Positions 45,916 through 54,391 of a DNA stretch of 64,000 bases are shown piece after piece; positions within the stretch are counted from its first letter, which is position 1, and each line of letters starts with the position of its first letter. Source of the DNA: Paenibacillus physcomitrellae (GTDB taxonomy: Bacteria; Bacillota; Bacilli; Paenibacillales; Paenibacillaceae); NCBI RefSeq assembly GCF_002240225.1, contig NZ_CP022584.1, positions 3,580,594 through 3,644,593 on the forward strand, in the 5' to 3' direction. Below the pieces are notes generated by a model. It was not told the DNA's origin. It saw only the letters and a list, made by a program, of their open reading frames with translations, and did not search any database. The position numbers and the translations under genes are program-made.

Positions 45916-46715
45916 AAACTCCTCCTGCTAGGTATGGAATGATGGATCTCGGGATGCTCCTGCTTGATCTTCTGATAGTCTTCCCCATACTTTAGGGTCA
46001 GCTCAGGCCCAAAGTCCTGCTCAATGCGCAGCATGATGACATCATGCCGGTAGGCATTGCTGAGCAGATCCACGATGCTGGGGTGGTTGCTTTCAAGCAC
46101 GGAATTCTCGGCCTGGGCTCCGAAGCTTCCGACAAGGGCGCTTTGTTTGTCGGCCAGCAAAGTAAAGTGGCGGATGGAACCGGCCCCTCCTTTTGGCCTG
46201 CTGTGAATCGTGACATGCCGAAGGGTGGTGTGGCATTCTCCCATGACGATCAGATGAACGGACACCTTCCTTTGCTCCGCTTCCAGCAGCGCGGTCTCGA
46301 ACTGATGCAGATCTTCGGCCCACACATCTACCAAAATGCTGTCCTCCGCATTGGCAATCAAACGCCGGATCGCCTGACGGATCAGCTTCTCCCCTTTCCA
46401 GTTGGCGAAAAAAGGCGGAGCACTTGGCGGAGCCTCCAATTCGCTGACGAGTATCCGGGCGGTCCGGTCAAAGTCGGATTGCAGCAGCTTAACGACCTGT
46501 TTGATCGGCACGGCCTCGAACAGGACCGGATCGCCTTTGAGCATACGGCAAATGCCTTTCTCATGAAGAAGGCGAAGGGAGGCGTATACATTGCTTCGCG
46601 ACACCGAGACATGCTTGGAAACTTCATAACCGGAGCAGCGGGATTTCTGATGCAGAACCAGATAACATTTCGCCTCAAGTTCGGAAAGGCCCAGCTTTCG
46701 CAATTGTTCGATCAT
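45909..46715 (-). CDS. TrmB-family transcriptional regulator
   Basis: 268 residues. N-terminal winged helix IEQLRKLGLSELEAKCYLVLHQKSRCSGYEVSKHVSVSRSNVYASLRLL region (aa ~2-55), followed by the TrmB C-terminal PLD-like domain (ANAEDSILVDVWAEDLHQFETALLEAEQRKV). Its stop overlaps the MFS start region, so the two form an operon. The palindrome at 46741-46766 just upstream is a likely autoregulatory operator. TrmB-type regulators usually sense sugars, but relatives paired with MFS pumps may sense other ligands. Confidence 0.82.
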   Translation of the reverse strand: MIEQLRKLGLSELEAKCYLVLHQKSRCSGYEVSKHVSVSRSNVYASLRLLHEKGICRMLKGDPVLFEAVPIKQVVKLLQSDFDRTARILVSELEAPPSAPPFFANWKGEKLIRQAIRRLIANAEDSILVDVWAEDLHQFETALLEAEQRKVSVHLIVMGECHTTLRHVTIHSRPKGGAGSIRHFTLLADKQSALVGSFGAQAENSVLESNHPSIVDLLSNAYRHDVIMLRIEQDFGPELTLKYGEDYQKIKQEHPEIHHSIPSRRSLS

Positions 46716-46740
46716 AAACATCTTCCATTCCGGTGATTTT

Positions 46741-46766
46741 ATAGTGTTATGTTAAAATACCACTAT
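46741..46766. promoter_or_regulatory. Imperfect palindromic operator of the TrmB-MFS operon
   Basis: ATAGTGTTAT - 6 bp - ATACCACTAT: nine of ten positions are inverted repeats. It lies 25-50 bp before the TrmB start. Confidence 0.55.
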
Positions 46767-46828
46767 TTGAGCTGTCAATTCAATTTTAAGGAATTTACTG
46801 CCATGGGAGGAACGGGCTTGTTTGATGA

Positions 46829-46847
46829 TATACCCTATATGGGTATA
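46829..46847 (+). promoter_or_regulatory. CsoR-type copper operator before the ydhK-like gene
   Basis: Perfect palindrome TATACCC-TATAT-GGGTATA, the form of copper CsoR operators in Gram-positive bacteria. It lies ~50 bp upstream of the ydhK-like start and probably overlaps its promoter. Confidence 0.7.
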
Positions 46848-46898
46848 CTATTGCTGGCTGTACGGAACATAAACTATTGAAGACAGGAGTGTTCAGAT

Positions 46899-47486
46899 AT
46901 GAAAAAATACTTCGCATTGCTGGGAGCCGCTGCGCTGCTTCTAAGCGGCTGCCAGGATCAGAAGGATAACAGCATGAACAGCACGGCTTCGGCACCTGCC
47001 GCAGCCGTATCAGCGGCCCAGCAGGATTCGGAAGGGCATGACTCGGACATGCATGATTCCGGGAGCAGTCTGCCGGAGGGGCTGAAGACGAAGGCGAATC
47101 CGACTTATCCGGCCGGTACCAAGGTCATCCTAGAAGCGGATCATATGGCAGGGATGAAAGGAGCGGAAGCTACGGTCGTTGGCGCTTATGATACAACCGC
47201 TTATGCGGTGACTTATACGCCGACTACTGGAGGGGAGCCCGTTAAGAATCATAAGTGGGTGATCCAGAAGGAAATCAAGGATGCCGGCAGCACCGTGCTG
47301 GAGCCAGGCACCCAAGTGACGATCGAAGCCGATCATATGAAAGGAATGAAAGGTGCCAAAGGGGTCATTGAGTCGGCTGAACCTACGACTGTATATATGG
47401 TGGATTATAAACCGACAACGGGCGGGCCTGAGGTTAAAAACCACAAGTGGGTGGTCGAAAGCGAATTAAAGGCTGCGTCCAAATAA
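46899..47486 (+). CDS. ydhK: YdhK-like lipoprotein with two DUF1541 repeats
   Basis: 195 residues. Lipobox LLSGCQ; a His/Asp/Met-containing spacer (EGHDSDMHDSGSS); then two ~60-residue DUF1541 repeats, each with GTKV/QV(I/T)(L/I)EADHM-GMKGA and a PTTGG-(E)PVKNHKW ending. The paired EADHM...GMKGA motifs are Met/His-rich and could bind metal. The CsoR-type operator upstream suggests copper induction. Located outside the membrane as a lipoprotein. Confidence 0.85.
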   Translation: MKKYFALLGAAALLLSGCQDQKDNSMNSTASAPAAAVSAAQQDSEGHDSDMHDSGSSLPEGLKTKANPTYPAGTKVILEADHMAGMKGAEATVVGAYDTTAYAVTYTPTTGGEPVKNHKWVIQKEIKDAGSTVLEPGTQVTIEADHMKGMKGAKGVIESAEPTTVYMVDYKPTTGGPEVKNHKWVVESELKAASK

Positions 47487-47570
47487 CTCAATGCTTTATT
47501 AAGCTTAAGGACCTGAACAGGATTCAAGGCAGAGTACAGCCACAAAGCAGGGACCACCAGTCCCACAAAA

Positions 47571-47608
47571 CAAAGACCAGCTCCACATTTGTGGGGCTGG
47601 TCTCTTAA
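47571..47608. terminator. Terminator between ydhK-like and tetR-like genes
   Basis: AAAGACCAGC(T)CCAC pairs with GTGGGGCTGGTCTCTT, with flanking A/T tracts suitable for both convergent genes. Confidence 0.85.
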
Positions 47609-48315
47609 ATTCCGCCTCTAGGCAGCAGAGCCATATGGCTCCCCCGGTTGAGCAGATCGACAAGCTGGCAAGCCATATATTCGTGGGATTGGGCAAAATC
47701 ATTTTCGATCCAGTACCCGATCATACCGATCAGACCCGAAGCGTAGAAGCTGCCCCACAATTCGAAATCGTCCTTCCGGATCCGGCTGGTTGCCGGGATT
47801 CCAGAGTCACCCGTTGCGTCCGAGCCGCCCAGAGTTCCAGGATAACTCGCGGTTTTCGAGCTTTCTGGCTTTTCTTGGGTAACCGTCCAGTCCTCCGGAT
47901 GGATTAGATCCTGAAGGGGGATGCTCCTTAGGAAAGCGAATATTCTACGCTCGAAGCCGGGCAGAGAATCGGAGCCTAAGACGACACGGTAGAAGTTAGC
48001 GTGCTCAGACACATGCCTGAAGATCTCTACGGCATCTGCCTGAAGACGGTGAATTTCGAATTTGGAGCAATTCATATAAGGACTGCGGTAAGCCCGGAGC
48101 AGATCGGACAGCACATCCTGAAGAAGCTCTTCCAGCAGCTGCTCCTTCTCTTGATAATTATTGTAGAAAGTTCCTCTGTTGACATCGGCATGCTGCACAA
48201 TTTGCGTGATGGTGATTTCTTCAAAAGAATAACGCTTCAGCAGCTCAAGCAGGGCTTCCTTCAAAGCCTGCCGCGATTTTCTGATCCTCTTATCCGCAGC
48301 CGGGATACTGGCCAT
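47605..48315 (-). CDS. TetR-family regulator
   Basis: 236 residues from ATG 48315 (GTG/ATG at 48324 possible). HTH: SRQALKEALLELLKRYSFEEITITQIVQHADVNRGTFYNNYQEKEQLLEEL. C-terminal TetR_C domain of the YuxN/DhaS-like type (ending in WIENDFAQSHEYMACQLVDLL). A Ser/Pro/Asp-rich loop of ~35 residues lies within. Divergent from the SDR gene at 48504, which it probably controls through the AACAAT-rich repeats between them. Confidence 0.85.
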   Translation of the reverse strand: MASIPAADKRIRKSRQALKEALLELLKRYSFEEITITQIVQHADVNRGTFYNNYQEKEQLLEELLQDVLSDLLRAYRSPYMNCSKFEIHRLQADAVEIFRHVSEHANFYRVVLGSDSLPGFERRIFAFLRSIPLQDLIHPEDWTVTQEKPESSKTASYPGTLGGSDATGDSGIPATSRIRKDDFELWGSFYASGLIGMIGYWIENDFAQSHEYMACQLVDLLNRGSHMALLPRGGI

Positions 48316-48353
48316 TTCGCTCACCGCCTTCGTTCATTCAACAGCTGGCCCGA

Positions 48354-48400
48354 AATGTGAACAATAATTTGAACATTGATGTGAACAATATTGTACAAAT
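48354..48400. promoter_or_regulatory. Direct repeats TGTGAACAATA in the tetR-SDR divergent region
   Basis: TGTGAACAATA occurs twice (starting ~48357 and ~48380), and AACAATATTGTAC contains the inverted core ACAATATTGT. Candidate TetR operator and promoter region for the two divergent genes. Confidence 0.5.
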
Positions 48401-48503
48401 TGCCCTTGACGTGTTTATTGTAACAGGACTTCAGACAAATTTATAATAGGGATATAGGCGTAAGCGATTACAGATGCTCGCACAAATTAAAGGAGGTTCT
48501 GGC

Positions 48504-49262
48504 ATGAGACTTCAAAATAAAATAGCTATCGTAACAGGCGCAGCTTCCGGTATGGGTAAGCAAATTGCCCTTTTATTTGCCAAGGAAGGGGCCAAGGTGG
48601 TCGTCTCCGATTTGAACGTGGAGGGAGCCGAAAGTGTAGCTCAGGAAATTACATCAAATGGCGGAACAGCGACAGCCATCAAAACTAACGTAGCTTTGGA
48701 AGAGGACATCCAGCAGCTGGTTGACAAGACGGTCAGCACGTACGGTACGGTTGACATTCTGATCAATAACGCCGGAATTATGGACAACTTCGAGCCGGCA
48801 GGCGACATTGTGGACGCCAATTGGGAGCGGGTATTTGCGGTTAATACGACTAGCGTGATGCGGGCAACCCGCAAGGTGCTGCCGATTTTTCTGGAGAAGC
48901 AGAGCGGTGTGATCGTGAATGTCGCTTCCGCAGGCGGACTTTACGGCGCACGGGCGGGTGCCGCTTATACAGCTTCCAAACACGCCGTGATCGGCTTCAC
49001 GAAAAATACCGGCTTCATGTATGCCCAAAACGGCATTCGCTGCAATGCCATTGCGCCGGGCGGCGTGGAGACGAACATCGGCTCGAGCATGACGAATATC
49101 AACCCGTTTGGCGCTTCCAGACAAGGTCTTGGCATGGCTCTGAATCCGCGGAACGGCAAGCCGGAGGAAATCGCACAGGTTGCCTTATTCCTGGCCTCGG
49201 AGGAATCCAGCTTCGTGAACGGAACAGTCATTACGGCAGATGCCGGTTGGACCGCTTATTAA
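48504..49262 (+). CDS. Short-chain dehydrogenase/reductase
   Basis: 252 residues from ATG 48504 (AAAGGAGG 9 nt upstream). Cofactor motif TGAASGMGKQ, NNAGIM, catalytic Ser in NVASAGG and YTASKHA (Tyr-x3-Lys), and APGGVETNIGSS. Classical NAD(P)-dependent SDR related to glucose/3-oxoacyl dehydrogenases. Divergent from and probably controlled by the TetR-type regulator. Confidence 0.88.
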   Translation: MRLQNKIAIVTGAASGMGKQIALLFAKEGAKVVVSDLNVEGAESVAQEITSNGGTATAIKTNVALEEDIQQLVDKTVSTYGTVDILINNAGIMDNFEPAGDIVDANWERVFAVNTTSVMRATRKVLPIFLEKQSGVIVNVASAGGLYGARAGAAYTASKHAVIGFTKNTGFMYAQNGIRCNAIAPGGVETNIGSSMTNINPFGASRQGLGMALNPRNGKPEEIAQVALFLASEESSFVNGTVITADAGWTAY

Positions 49263-49315
49263 CCGGTTTACCCAAGGAGGATCGAATGAATATTCGATTA
49301 TCCCGACTTGGTTGA

Positions 49316-49344
49316 GAAAGCGCCCTGAGGGGCGTCTTTTTTAT
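49316..49344 (+). terminator. Terminator of the SDR gene
   Basis: AGCGCCCtgagGGGCGTC stem followed by TTTTTT. Confidence 0.7.
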
Positions 49345-49378
49345 GCTTCCAGGTGGAGCGGTCCGGTATAAACAGGGG

Positions 49379-49422
49379 TTGAAAAGGGAACGTTAGTTCC
49401 TATATAATAAGAACAAATGTTC
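49379..49422 (+). promoter_or_regulatory. Promoter with two LexA (SOS) boxes
   Basis: -35 TTGAAA (49379-49384), 18-bp spacer, -10 TATAAT (49403-49408). GAACGTTAGTTC (49388-49399) lies in the spacer and GAACAAATGTTC (49411-49422) at the start site. Both match the Bacillota LexA core GAAC-N4-GTTC exactly. Confidence 0.82.
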
Positions 49423-49442
49423 CTGTTTAGAGGTGATGACGA

Positions 49443-49781
49443 ATGCTTCCAGACCTGCAGCGTAAGCTGCTCAGGATCTTGTTTAACTTTTCCGCGCAGC
49501 AGCGGAGAATGCCGAACTGGCCGGAGCTGGAGCGGAAGACGGGACGCAGGAAGCCGGAGCTTGCGGCCGCGCTGGGACAGCTGCAGGAGAAGGGGTTTAT
49601 TGCGTGGACGTGGAGCGCGGAAACCGTACGGACGCTAAAGCGGGCCGCCGGACATGAGCCGAATCCGGAGGATATTGTCCTGCTGCAGAGCCGGGAACCG
49701 GAAGAGAGAAGGACGGAAACCCGGCAGCTTTTTTCACAAGGGAATGCAGAGAGCCGGACCCGCTACTGGACCCAATATTAA
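49443..49781 (+). CDS. Small SOS-regulated winged-helix protein
   Basis: 112 residues. LQRKLLRILFNFSAQQRRMPNWPELERKTGRRKPELAAALGQLQEKGFIAW (aa ~5-55) resembles a LexA N-terminal-type winged helix, but there is no autoproteolysis domain. The C-terminal half is charged (EPEERRTETRQLF). RBS AGAGGTGA. Two perfect LexA boxes cover its promoter, so it is almost certainly induced by DNA damage. Function unknown; may regulate further genes or bind DNA. Confidence 0.75.
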   Translation: MLPDLQRKLLRILFNFSAQQRRMPNWPELERKTGRRKPELAAALGQLQEKGFIAWTWSAETVRTLKRAAGHEPNPEDIVLLQSREPEERRTETRQLFSQGNAESRTRYWTQY

Positions 49782-49957
49782 GGGGGAGGCCGGAAAGGAG
49801 AGCGCCTGAGAATTTTTTTAGGAAAATTTAAGGTTCTTATCATTCTATTTTCAGCTTGCCGGCTTATTCTTAACACATCCCCTTTTGAATAATAGCTTTT
49901 GAGTAGCTATCTTTAATTAGAACGGCATGACTGGCCTGAGGCAGCCAGCCATGATCC
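49782..49957. other. Intergenic stretch
   Basis: No gene seen. Contains a small CTGGC(C)TGAGGCAGCCAG hairpin (~49.93 kb) before the terminator. Confidence 0.4.
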
Positions 49958-50004
49958 GAACATCTTCCCGTCCTGAAGGAGGGCAGAGGATGTTCTTTTT
50001 TTTG
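49956..50004 (+). terminator. Intrinsic terminator upstream of the sugar operon
   Basis: GAACATC(TTCC)CGTCCT pairs with AGGAGGG..GGATGTTC, followed by TTTTTTTT. Confidence 0.8.
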
Positions 50005-50016
50005 CCTAAATTAGTC

Positions 50017-50030
50017 AGAAACCGCTTTCA
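50017..50030. promoter_or_regulatory. cre (CcpA) site
   Basis: AGAAACCGCTTTCA matches the CcpA operator consensus TGnAAnCGnnnnCA at all but the first position. Located ~85 bp before the sugar ABC operon, predicting catabolite control. Confidence 0.65.
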
Positions 50031-50112
50031 AAGTTTCGGCGTAAGAGATTAAAGCAAGCAAAGGACGGGTAAACATGTTGAACAGTGACTAATCCGAAAT
50101 GAGGTGATGAAG

Positions 50113-50994
50113 ATGAATCGGAGAAGGGCTTCCGAGCTGGCGCAGCAATTCATCTTTGTGGGACCTGCAGCTGTCTTTTTTGCAGTGATTGTAGCCGTTC
50201 CGTTCCTGCTAGGGTTGTATTATTCCTTTACAAGCTGGAACGGCATTGCGAAGCATGCGGATTGGGCGGGCATACGCAATTATGTCCACATCTTCACGAA
50301 GGACCCGTCCTTTCTGAACGCGTTCTGGTTTACCTTCAGGTTTACGGTGCTGGGGCTGATTCTGACGAATCTGCTCGGGTTTGTGCTGGCTTATGTGCTG
50401 ACGCGCAAGCTGTTTACGCGCAATGTGATGCGGACGGTCTTCTTTATGCCGCATGTCATCGGCGGCTTGCTGCTCGGCTTTATCTGGCAGTTTATCTTTG
50501 TGCGGGGGTTCGCCTCCATCGGACAGGCTACGGGCTGGTCGTTCTTCAACCTGCCATGGCTGGGAACGGAAAGCACCTCGTTCTGGTCCATTGTGATTGT
50601 CTTCGTCTGGCAGAATGCCGGTTATCTAATGGTGATTTATATTTCAGCGCTTAATAATGTGCCTAAAGGGCTGACGGAAGCGGCTCGGGTTGACGGGGCA
50701 GGCCGATGGCAGGTGCTGCGGCATGTGCTGATTCCGATGGTGATGCCTGCGGTGACGGTTTGTTTGTTCCTTTCGATTTCGTGGTCATTTAAGCTGTTTG
50801 ACCTGAACTTGTCGCTGACCAAAGGCGGGCCGTTTAAGGCTACTGAATCCGTGGCGCTGAACATCTATAACGAAGCCTACACCTTGAGCCGTTATGGCAT
50901 GGGTTCGGCGAAAGCGATCATTTTCTTCATCGTGGTTGCCTTGATCTCCGTCCTTCAGGTATGGGCCACCAAACGGAAGGAGGTGGAGGTATGA
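50113..50994 (+). CDS. Sugar ABC transporter permease (MalF/LacF type)
   Basis: 293 residues, six helices. FVGPAAVFFAVIVAVPFLLGLYYSFTSWNG start and EAA loop EAARVDGAGRWQVLRHVLIPMV. CUT1-type permease. ATG 50113 follows GAGGTG. Overlaps the next permease by 4 nt. Confidence 0.9.
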   Translation: MNRRRASELAQQFIFVGPAAVFFAVIVAVPFLLGLYYSFTSWNGIAKHADWAGIRNYVHIFTKDPSFLNAFWFTFRFTVLGLILTNLLGFVLAYVLTRKLFTRNVMRTVFFMPHVIGGLLLGFIWQFIFVRGFASIGQATGWSFFNLPWLGTESTSFWSIVIVFVWQNAGYLMVIYISALNNVPKGLTEAARVDGAGRWQVLRHVLIPMVMPAVTVCLFLSISWSFKLFDLNLSLTKGGPFKATESVALNIYNEAYTLSRYGMGSAKAIIFFIVVALISVLQVWATKRKEVEV

Positions 50995-51845
50995 GAAACA
51001 TGAGAACCCCATCTTTGCGGGGCGGCTACAGCGCGTCCATGGTAGTAGTGGAGATTGTTATCGTGCTGCTGGGTCTGCTGTTTCTGGTGCCGTTCTACTT
51101 CCTGCTCGTCAATTCGGTCAAGGAATATGGCAGCATCCTGACAGATTCCGCGAATTGGCCGGCGGCGTTCCATTGGAGCAATTACCGGGAGGCCTGGAAG
51201 GCTACCGAGTTCCCCAAGGCGTTCCTGAACTCGCTGATCGTGACTGTGGTCAGCAACCTGCTGTTGTCGCTGATTTGTGCAATGGCCGCTTATAAAATGG
51301 TCCGGAGGCCAACCCGGTTCAATAAACTTCTTTATCTTGCCTTTGTGGCGGCGATGGTGATTCCTTTCCAGGCGATCATGATTCCGCTGGTGAAGGTGCT
51401 GAGCGGCCTGTCGCTGATGGACAGTACGTTGGGTCTCATCATCGCTTACCTTGGCTTCGGGGCGCCGATCACGGTGTTTCTGTTCCACGGATTTGTGAAA
51501 TCCGTTCCGGTGGATATTGAGGAAGCGGGCAAGGTGGACGGAAGTTCGCCTTACGGCATTTTCTTCCGGATAGTGCTGCCCCTCATGCAGCCGATCATCG
51601 TTACCGTCATTATTCTGAATACGCTGTGGATCTGGAATGACTACCTGATGCCTTATCTGATTCTTCAAAGTCCGAATCTGGCGACGATTCCGATCGCCAC
51701 CTACGCCTTCTTCGGCCAATACACGAAGCAGTGGGATCTGGCGCTTCCGGCGCTGACGCTGGGCATTGCGCCTGTGGTGATCTTTTTCCTCGTGATGCAG
51801 AAGTACATTATTGAAGGTGTGTCGACCGGGTCGGTAAAAGGATGA
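50991..51845 (+). CDS. Sugar ABC transporter permease (MalG/LacG type)
   Basis: 284 residues from ATG 50991. LVNSVKEYGSIL, EAA loop EEAGKVDGSSPYGIFFRIVLPLMQP and the terminal GVSTGSVKG are typical of MalG-type permeases of the CUT1 family. Coupled to the MalF-type gene. No ATPase gene in the cluster; such operons use a shared MsmX-type ATPase. Confidence 0.9.
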   Translation: MRNMRTPSLRGGYSASMVVVEIVIVLLGLLFLVPFYFLLVNSVKEYGSILTDSANWPAAFHWSNYREAWKATEFPKAFLNSLIVTVVSNLLLSLICAMAAYKMVRRPTRFNKLLYLAFVAAMVIPFQAIMIPLVKVLSGLSLMDSTLGLIIAYLGFGAPITVFLFHGFVKSVPVDIEEAGKVDGSSPYGIFFRIVLPLMQPIIVTVIILNTLWIWNDYLMPYLILQSPNLATIPIATYAFFGQYTKQWDLALPALTLGIAPVVIFFLVMQKYIIEGVSTGSVKG

Positions 51846-52070
51846 GGAAGCGGGATGGTTAAGGGAATAAGTGATTAAGCGAGTGAACGATTAAAGGTAT
51901 GAAGGAAGAGGCTGCCGGGTGAAGGTTATCGGGTTATAGGAATCGTGAACCATAATGCATGATTATGCTATCGAACTTTGGAAAGCCAAACGGACAAACC
52001 CTTCCGGCAATCCCCTCGTAACTAGGGGGTGAGGAACGGGATGGAGCGAACGGAGGGATATGAGGTGCAG
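51846..52070. other. Intergenic gap before the sugar-binding protein
   Basis: About 225 bp without a clear gene. Low-complexity GAAGG/GTGATTAAG-like sequence; no strong terminator, so the binding-protein gene may be in the same transcript. Confidence 0.4.
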
Positions 52071-53357
52071 GTGAATAACAGGGTGCGCAGAGCGTTCAAG
52101 TTGGGCAGTCTGCTGCTGGCAACGGTGCTTACTGTGGCTGGCTGCAGCAGCAGCGGCAGTGGTGAGGCTGGTACGGCCGGCGGCACGAAGACGATTCATA
52201 TTTTTCAGTTCAAGGTGGAAATTGCGGATGCTCTGGACAAGCTCAAAGCGGATTATGAGAAGGAGCATCCCGGCATCAAGCTGGACATCCAGACCGTCGG
52301 CGGGGGCAGTGATTACGGGGCTTCGCTGAAGGCGAAATTTGCTTCGGGCAGCAAGCCGGATATTTTTAACGTGGGCGGTTATGTGGAACGTGACATGTGG
52401 TTCGACTATCTGGAGGATTTGAGCGACCAGCCTTGGGTCAAGGATGTGAAGGACGTGGCCAGAGAGCCGATGACCCGGGACGGGAAGCTGTACGGCATGC
52501 CGATGAACCTGGAGGGTTACGGGTTTATGTACAATAAGGATTTGTTCGCCAAGGCGGGCATTACCAAGCTGCCGATGACGATCGATGAGCTGGAGGAAGC
52601 GTGCAAGAAGCTCCAGGCCATCGGGGTTACTCCGTTTGCCAACGGTTATCAGGAATGGTTTGTGCTCGGTAATCACAACGTCAATGTGGCTTTTGCGCAG
52701 CAGAAGGCCCCGGGCGCTTTCATTCAGGGACTGACCGACGGCACGGAGAAATTTGCGGGGAACCAGGTGTTTGAGGAGTGGGCGAATCTGCTGGATTTGA
52801 CGCTGAAATACGGCAACAAAAATCCGCTGTCGACCGACTACAACACCCAGGTGACGATGTTCGCAAGTGGTCAGGCTGCCATGATGCAGCAGGGGAACTG
52901 GACGCAGGTTCAGCTCGACGGGATCAATCCGGATCTCAAGCTGGGGTTCCTGCCGATGCCGATCGACAATACGCCCGAGGACAACGATAAGCTGTACGTA
53001 GGCGTGCCGAACAACTGGGTCATCGATAAGGAGTCGCCGGTGAAGCAGGAGGCCAAGGACTTTCTGAACTGGCTGGTTACATCCGATACGGGAAAAAAAT
53101 ACATCACCAAGGAATTCAAATTTATTCCCGCGTTTAATAGCATCAAGGGTACCGAAGAGGACCTTGGTCCGCTCGGAGCTGAAATTCTCAAATACACGGA
53201 TGCGGGCAAGACGCTCACCTGGAACTGGGCCCGGATGCCGAACGGCATGCCGCAGGAGCTTGCGAACACGATGCAGGCTTATATCGGCGGCAAAATCGAT
53301 AAGCAGGAAATGTTCGAGCAATTCCAGACGAACTGGGATAACCTGAGTGTGCAGTAA
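52071..53357 (+). CDS. Sugar ABC transporter substrate-binding lipoprotein
   Basis: 428 residues from GTG 52071 (ATGAGGTG upstream; ATG 52041 is an alternative). Lipobox TVAGCS; extracellular solute-binding family 1 fold with IHIFQFKVEIADALDKLKADYEKEHPGIK, AKFASGSKPDIF and FASGQAAMMQQGNW. It binds an oligosaccharide for the two upstream permeases. Gene order permease-permease-binding protein is the reverse of the most common order. Confidence 0.9.
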   Translation: MNNRVRRAFKLGSLLLATVLTVAGCSSSGSGEAGTAGGTKTIHIFQFKVEIADALDKLKADYEKEHPGIKLDIQTVGGGSDYGASLKAKFASGSKPDIFNVGGYVERDMWFDYLEDLSDQPWVKDVKDVAREPMTRDGKLYGMPMNLEGYGFMYNKDLFAKAGITKLPMTIDELEEACKKLQAIGVTPFANGYQEWFVLGNHNVNVAFAQQKAPGAFIQGLTDGTEKFAGNQVFEEWANLLDLTLKYGNKNPLSTDYNTQVTMFASGQAAMMQQGNWTQVQLDGINPDLKLGFLPMPIDNTPEDNDKLYVGVPNNWVIDKESPVKQEAKDFLNWLVTSDTGKKYITKEFKFIPAFNSIKGTEEDLGPLGAEILKYTDAGKTLTWNWARMPNGMPQELANTMQAYIGGKIDKQEMFEQFQTNWDNLSVQ

Positions 53358-53392
53358 GAAGTGAGAGTTGAGTTAATAGGGTTATACAAAAA

Positions 53393-53453
53393 AAACAAAC
53401 AGCTCCCCGCGGCCTGGACGGCAGGCGGAAGGAGCTGTTTATTTTTTTAATCT
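53393..53453 (+). terminator. Terminator of the sugar ABC operon
   Basis: AAACAGCTCC(CC)GC...GGAAGGAGCTGTTT with inner GCC/GGC pairs, followed by ATTTTTTT. Confidence 0.85.
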
Positions 53454-53596
53454 GCAATCTGCAGGTGCGGGATTCAGGAAAAGGTGCAAGGTAGAGGCCA
53501 AACCAGGCCGGCCGTCACTCTAAAGAAGGGCGAAGTCCAGGGCACGAAGGCGTAGACCGTAGACCGTAGAACATATGCTGTAGAACAGATACGAAG

Positions 53597-54391
53597 CTAG
53601 AGCTTTTCCGCTATCAGTGTAAACGTCTTGGGAATGCCCTTGTCGAAGACGTCGGATGACAGGTTCGGCAGTTCCTCCAGCAGACGCAGGAACAAACCGG
53701 CGGTCGCTACGGCCGTGACGATTTCACCCAAGTTCCAGTGGCGCAGCTTTACTTTCTGCACCTCTGGCTGCCTGCTATTGTCCGGAAGGAACTTGTAGAA
53801 GGAAATTTCAGTTTCCTTCAGTTCGGTATCGAAATAATCGCCGTCCACCTTGTGCTTGCGGATATTGGCTGTGGTTCCACGGGAGGAGATCAGTTTGGTC
53901 GATACGGGGTGGAAATCCTGCAGCACCAGCTTGCCGCCTTTGCCGAGCAGGGAACGAACCACCTCAAACAGCGGAACCAGATCGGTGAAATAATGCAGGA
54001 TGCCAAACTCCATAAACACAATGTCGTAGTCACCGGTGACCGTTCCCTCCGGGAGAGCAAGCACGTCGGAGACGATGTAATGCAGGGGAACTCCCGCGGC
54101 TGCGGCGAGCTCCAAAGCGTAATGCTTGTTTTCCTCCGAGAAATCGGCGACCGTCACGTCAGCGCCAAGCAAAGCAAGTGCTACCGCTTTGTTGCCACCG
54201 GAGCCCATCAGATTGATGATTTTCTTGTCTTTGACATCGCCCATATAGTCCAACACTTTACCGAGCCGTTTCTCCGGCGCGCTGCGCAGCTTGGCTGCGG
54301 CCTCCTCCGGCGTGCCAAATCGCTGCGACCAGGCGGCGTAGGTGCCTGTGTTCCAGGCTTTATGATTCTGCTGATATTGCTGTTCCTCCAA
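53597..54391 (-). CDS. Class I SAM-dependent methyltransferase
   Basis: 264 residues. Motif I-like IINLMGSGGNKAVALALLGADVTVADFSEE, motif II/III region DIVFMEFGILHYFTDL and GGKLVLQDFHP. Methyltransf_25/11-type fold. RBS AGGAGG before ATG 54391. Substrate not identifiable. It is the last ordinary gene before the gene-cassette region. Confidence 0.85.
   Translation of the reverse strand: MEEQQYQQNHKAWNTGTYAAWSQRFGTPEEAAAKLRSAPEKRLGKVLDYMGDVKDKKIINLMGSGGNKAVALALLGADVTVADFSEENKHYALELAAAAGVPLHYIVSDVLALPEGTVTGDYDIVFMEFGILHYFTDLVPLFEVVRSLLGKGGKLVLQDFHPVSTKLISSRGTTANIRKHKVDGDYFDTELKETEISFYKFLPDNSRQPEVQKVKLRHWNLGEIVTAVATAGLFLRLLEELPNLSSDVFDKGIPKTFTLIAEKL

Noticed and set aside
46829..46847. TATACCC palindrome as an intrinsic terminator
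   Set aside because: Short 7-bp arms with no T-tract; sequence identity to copper operators is the better explanation.
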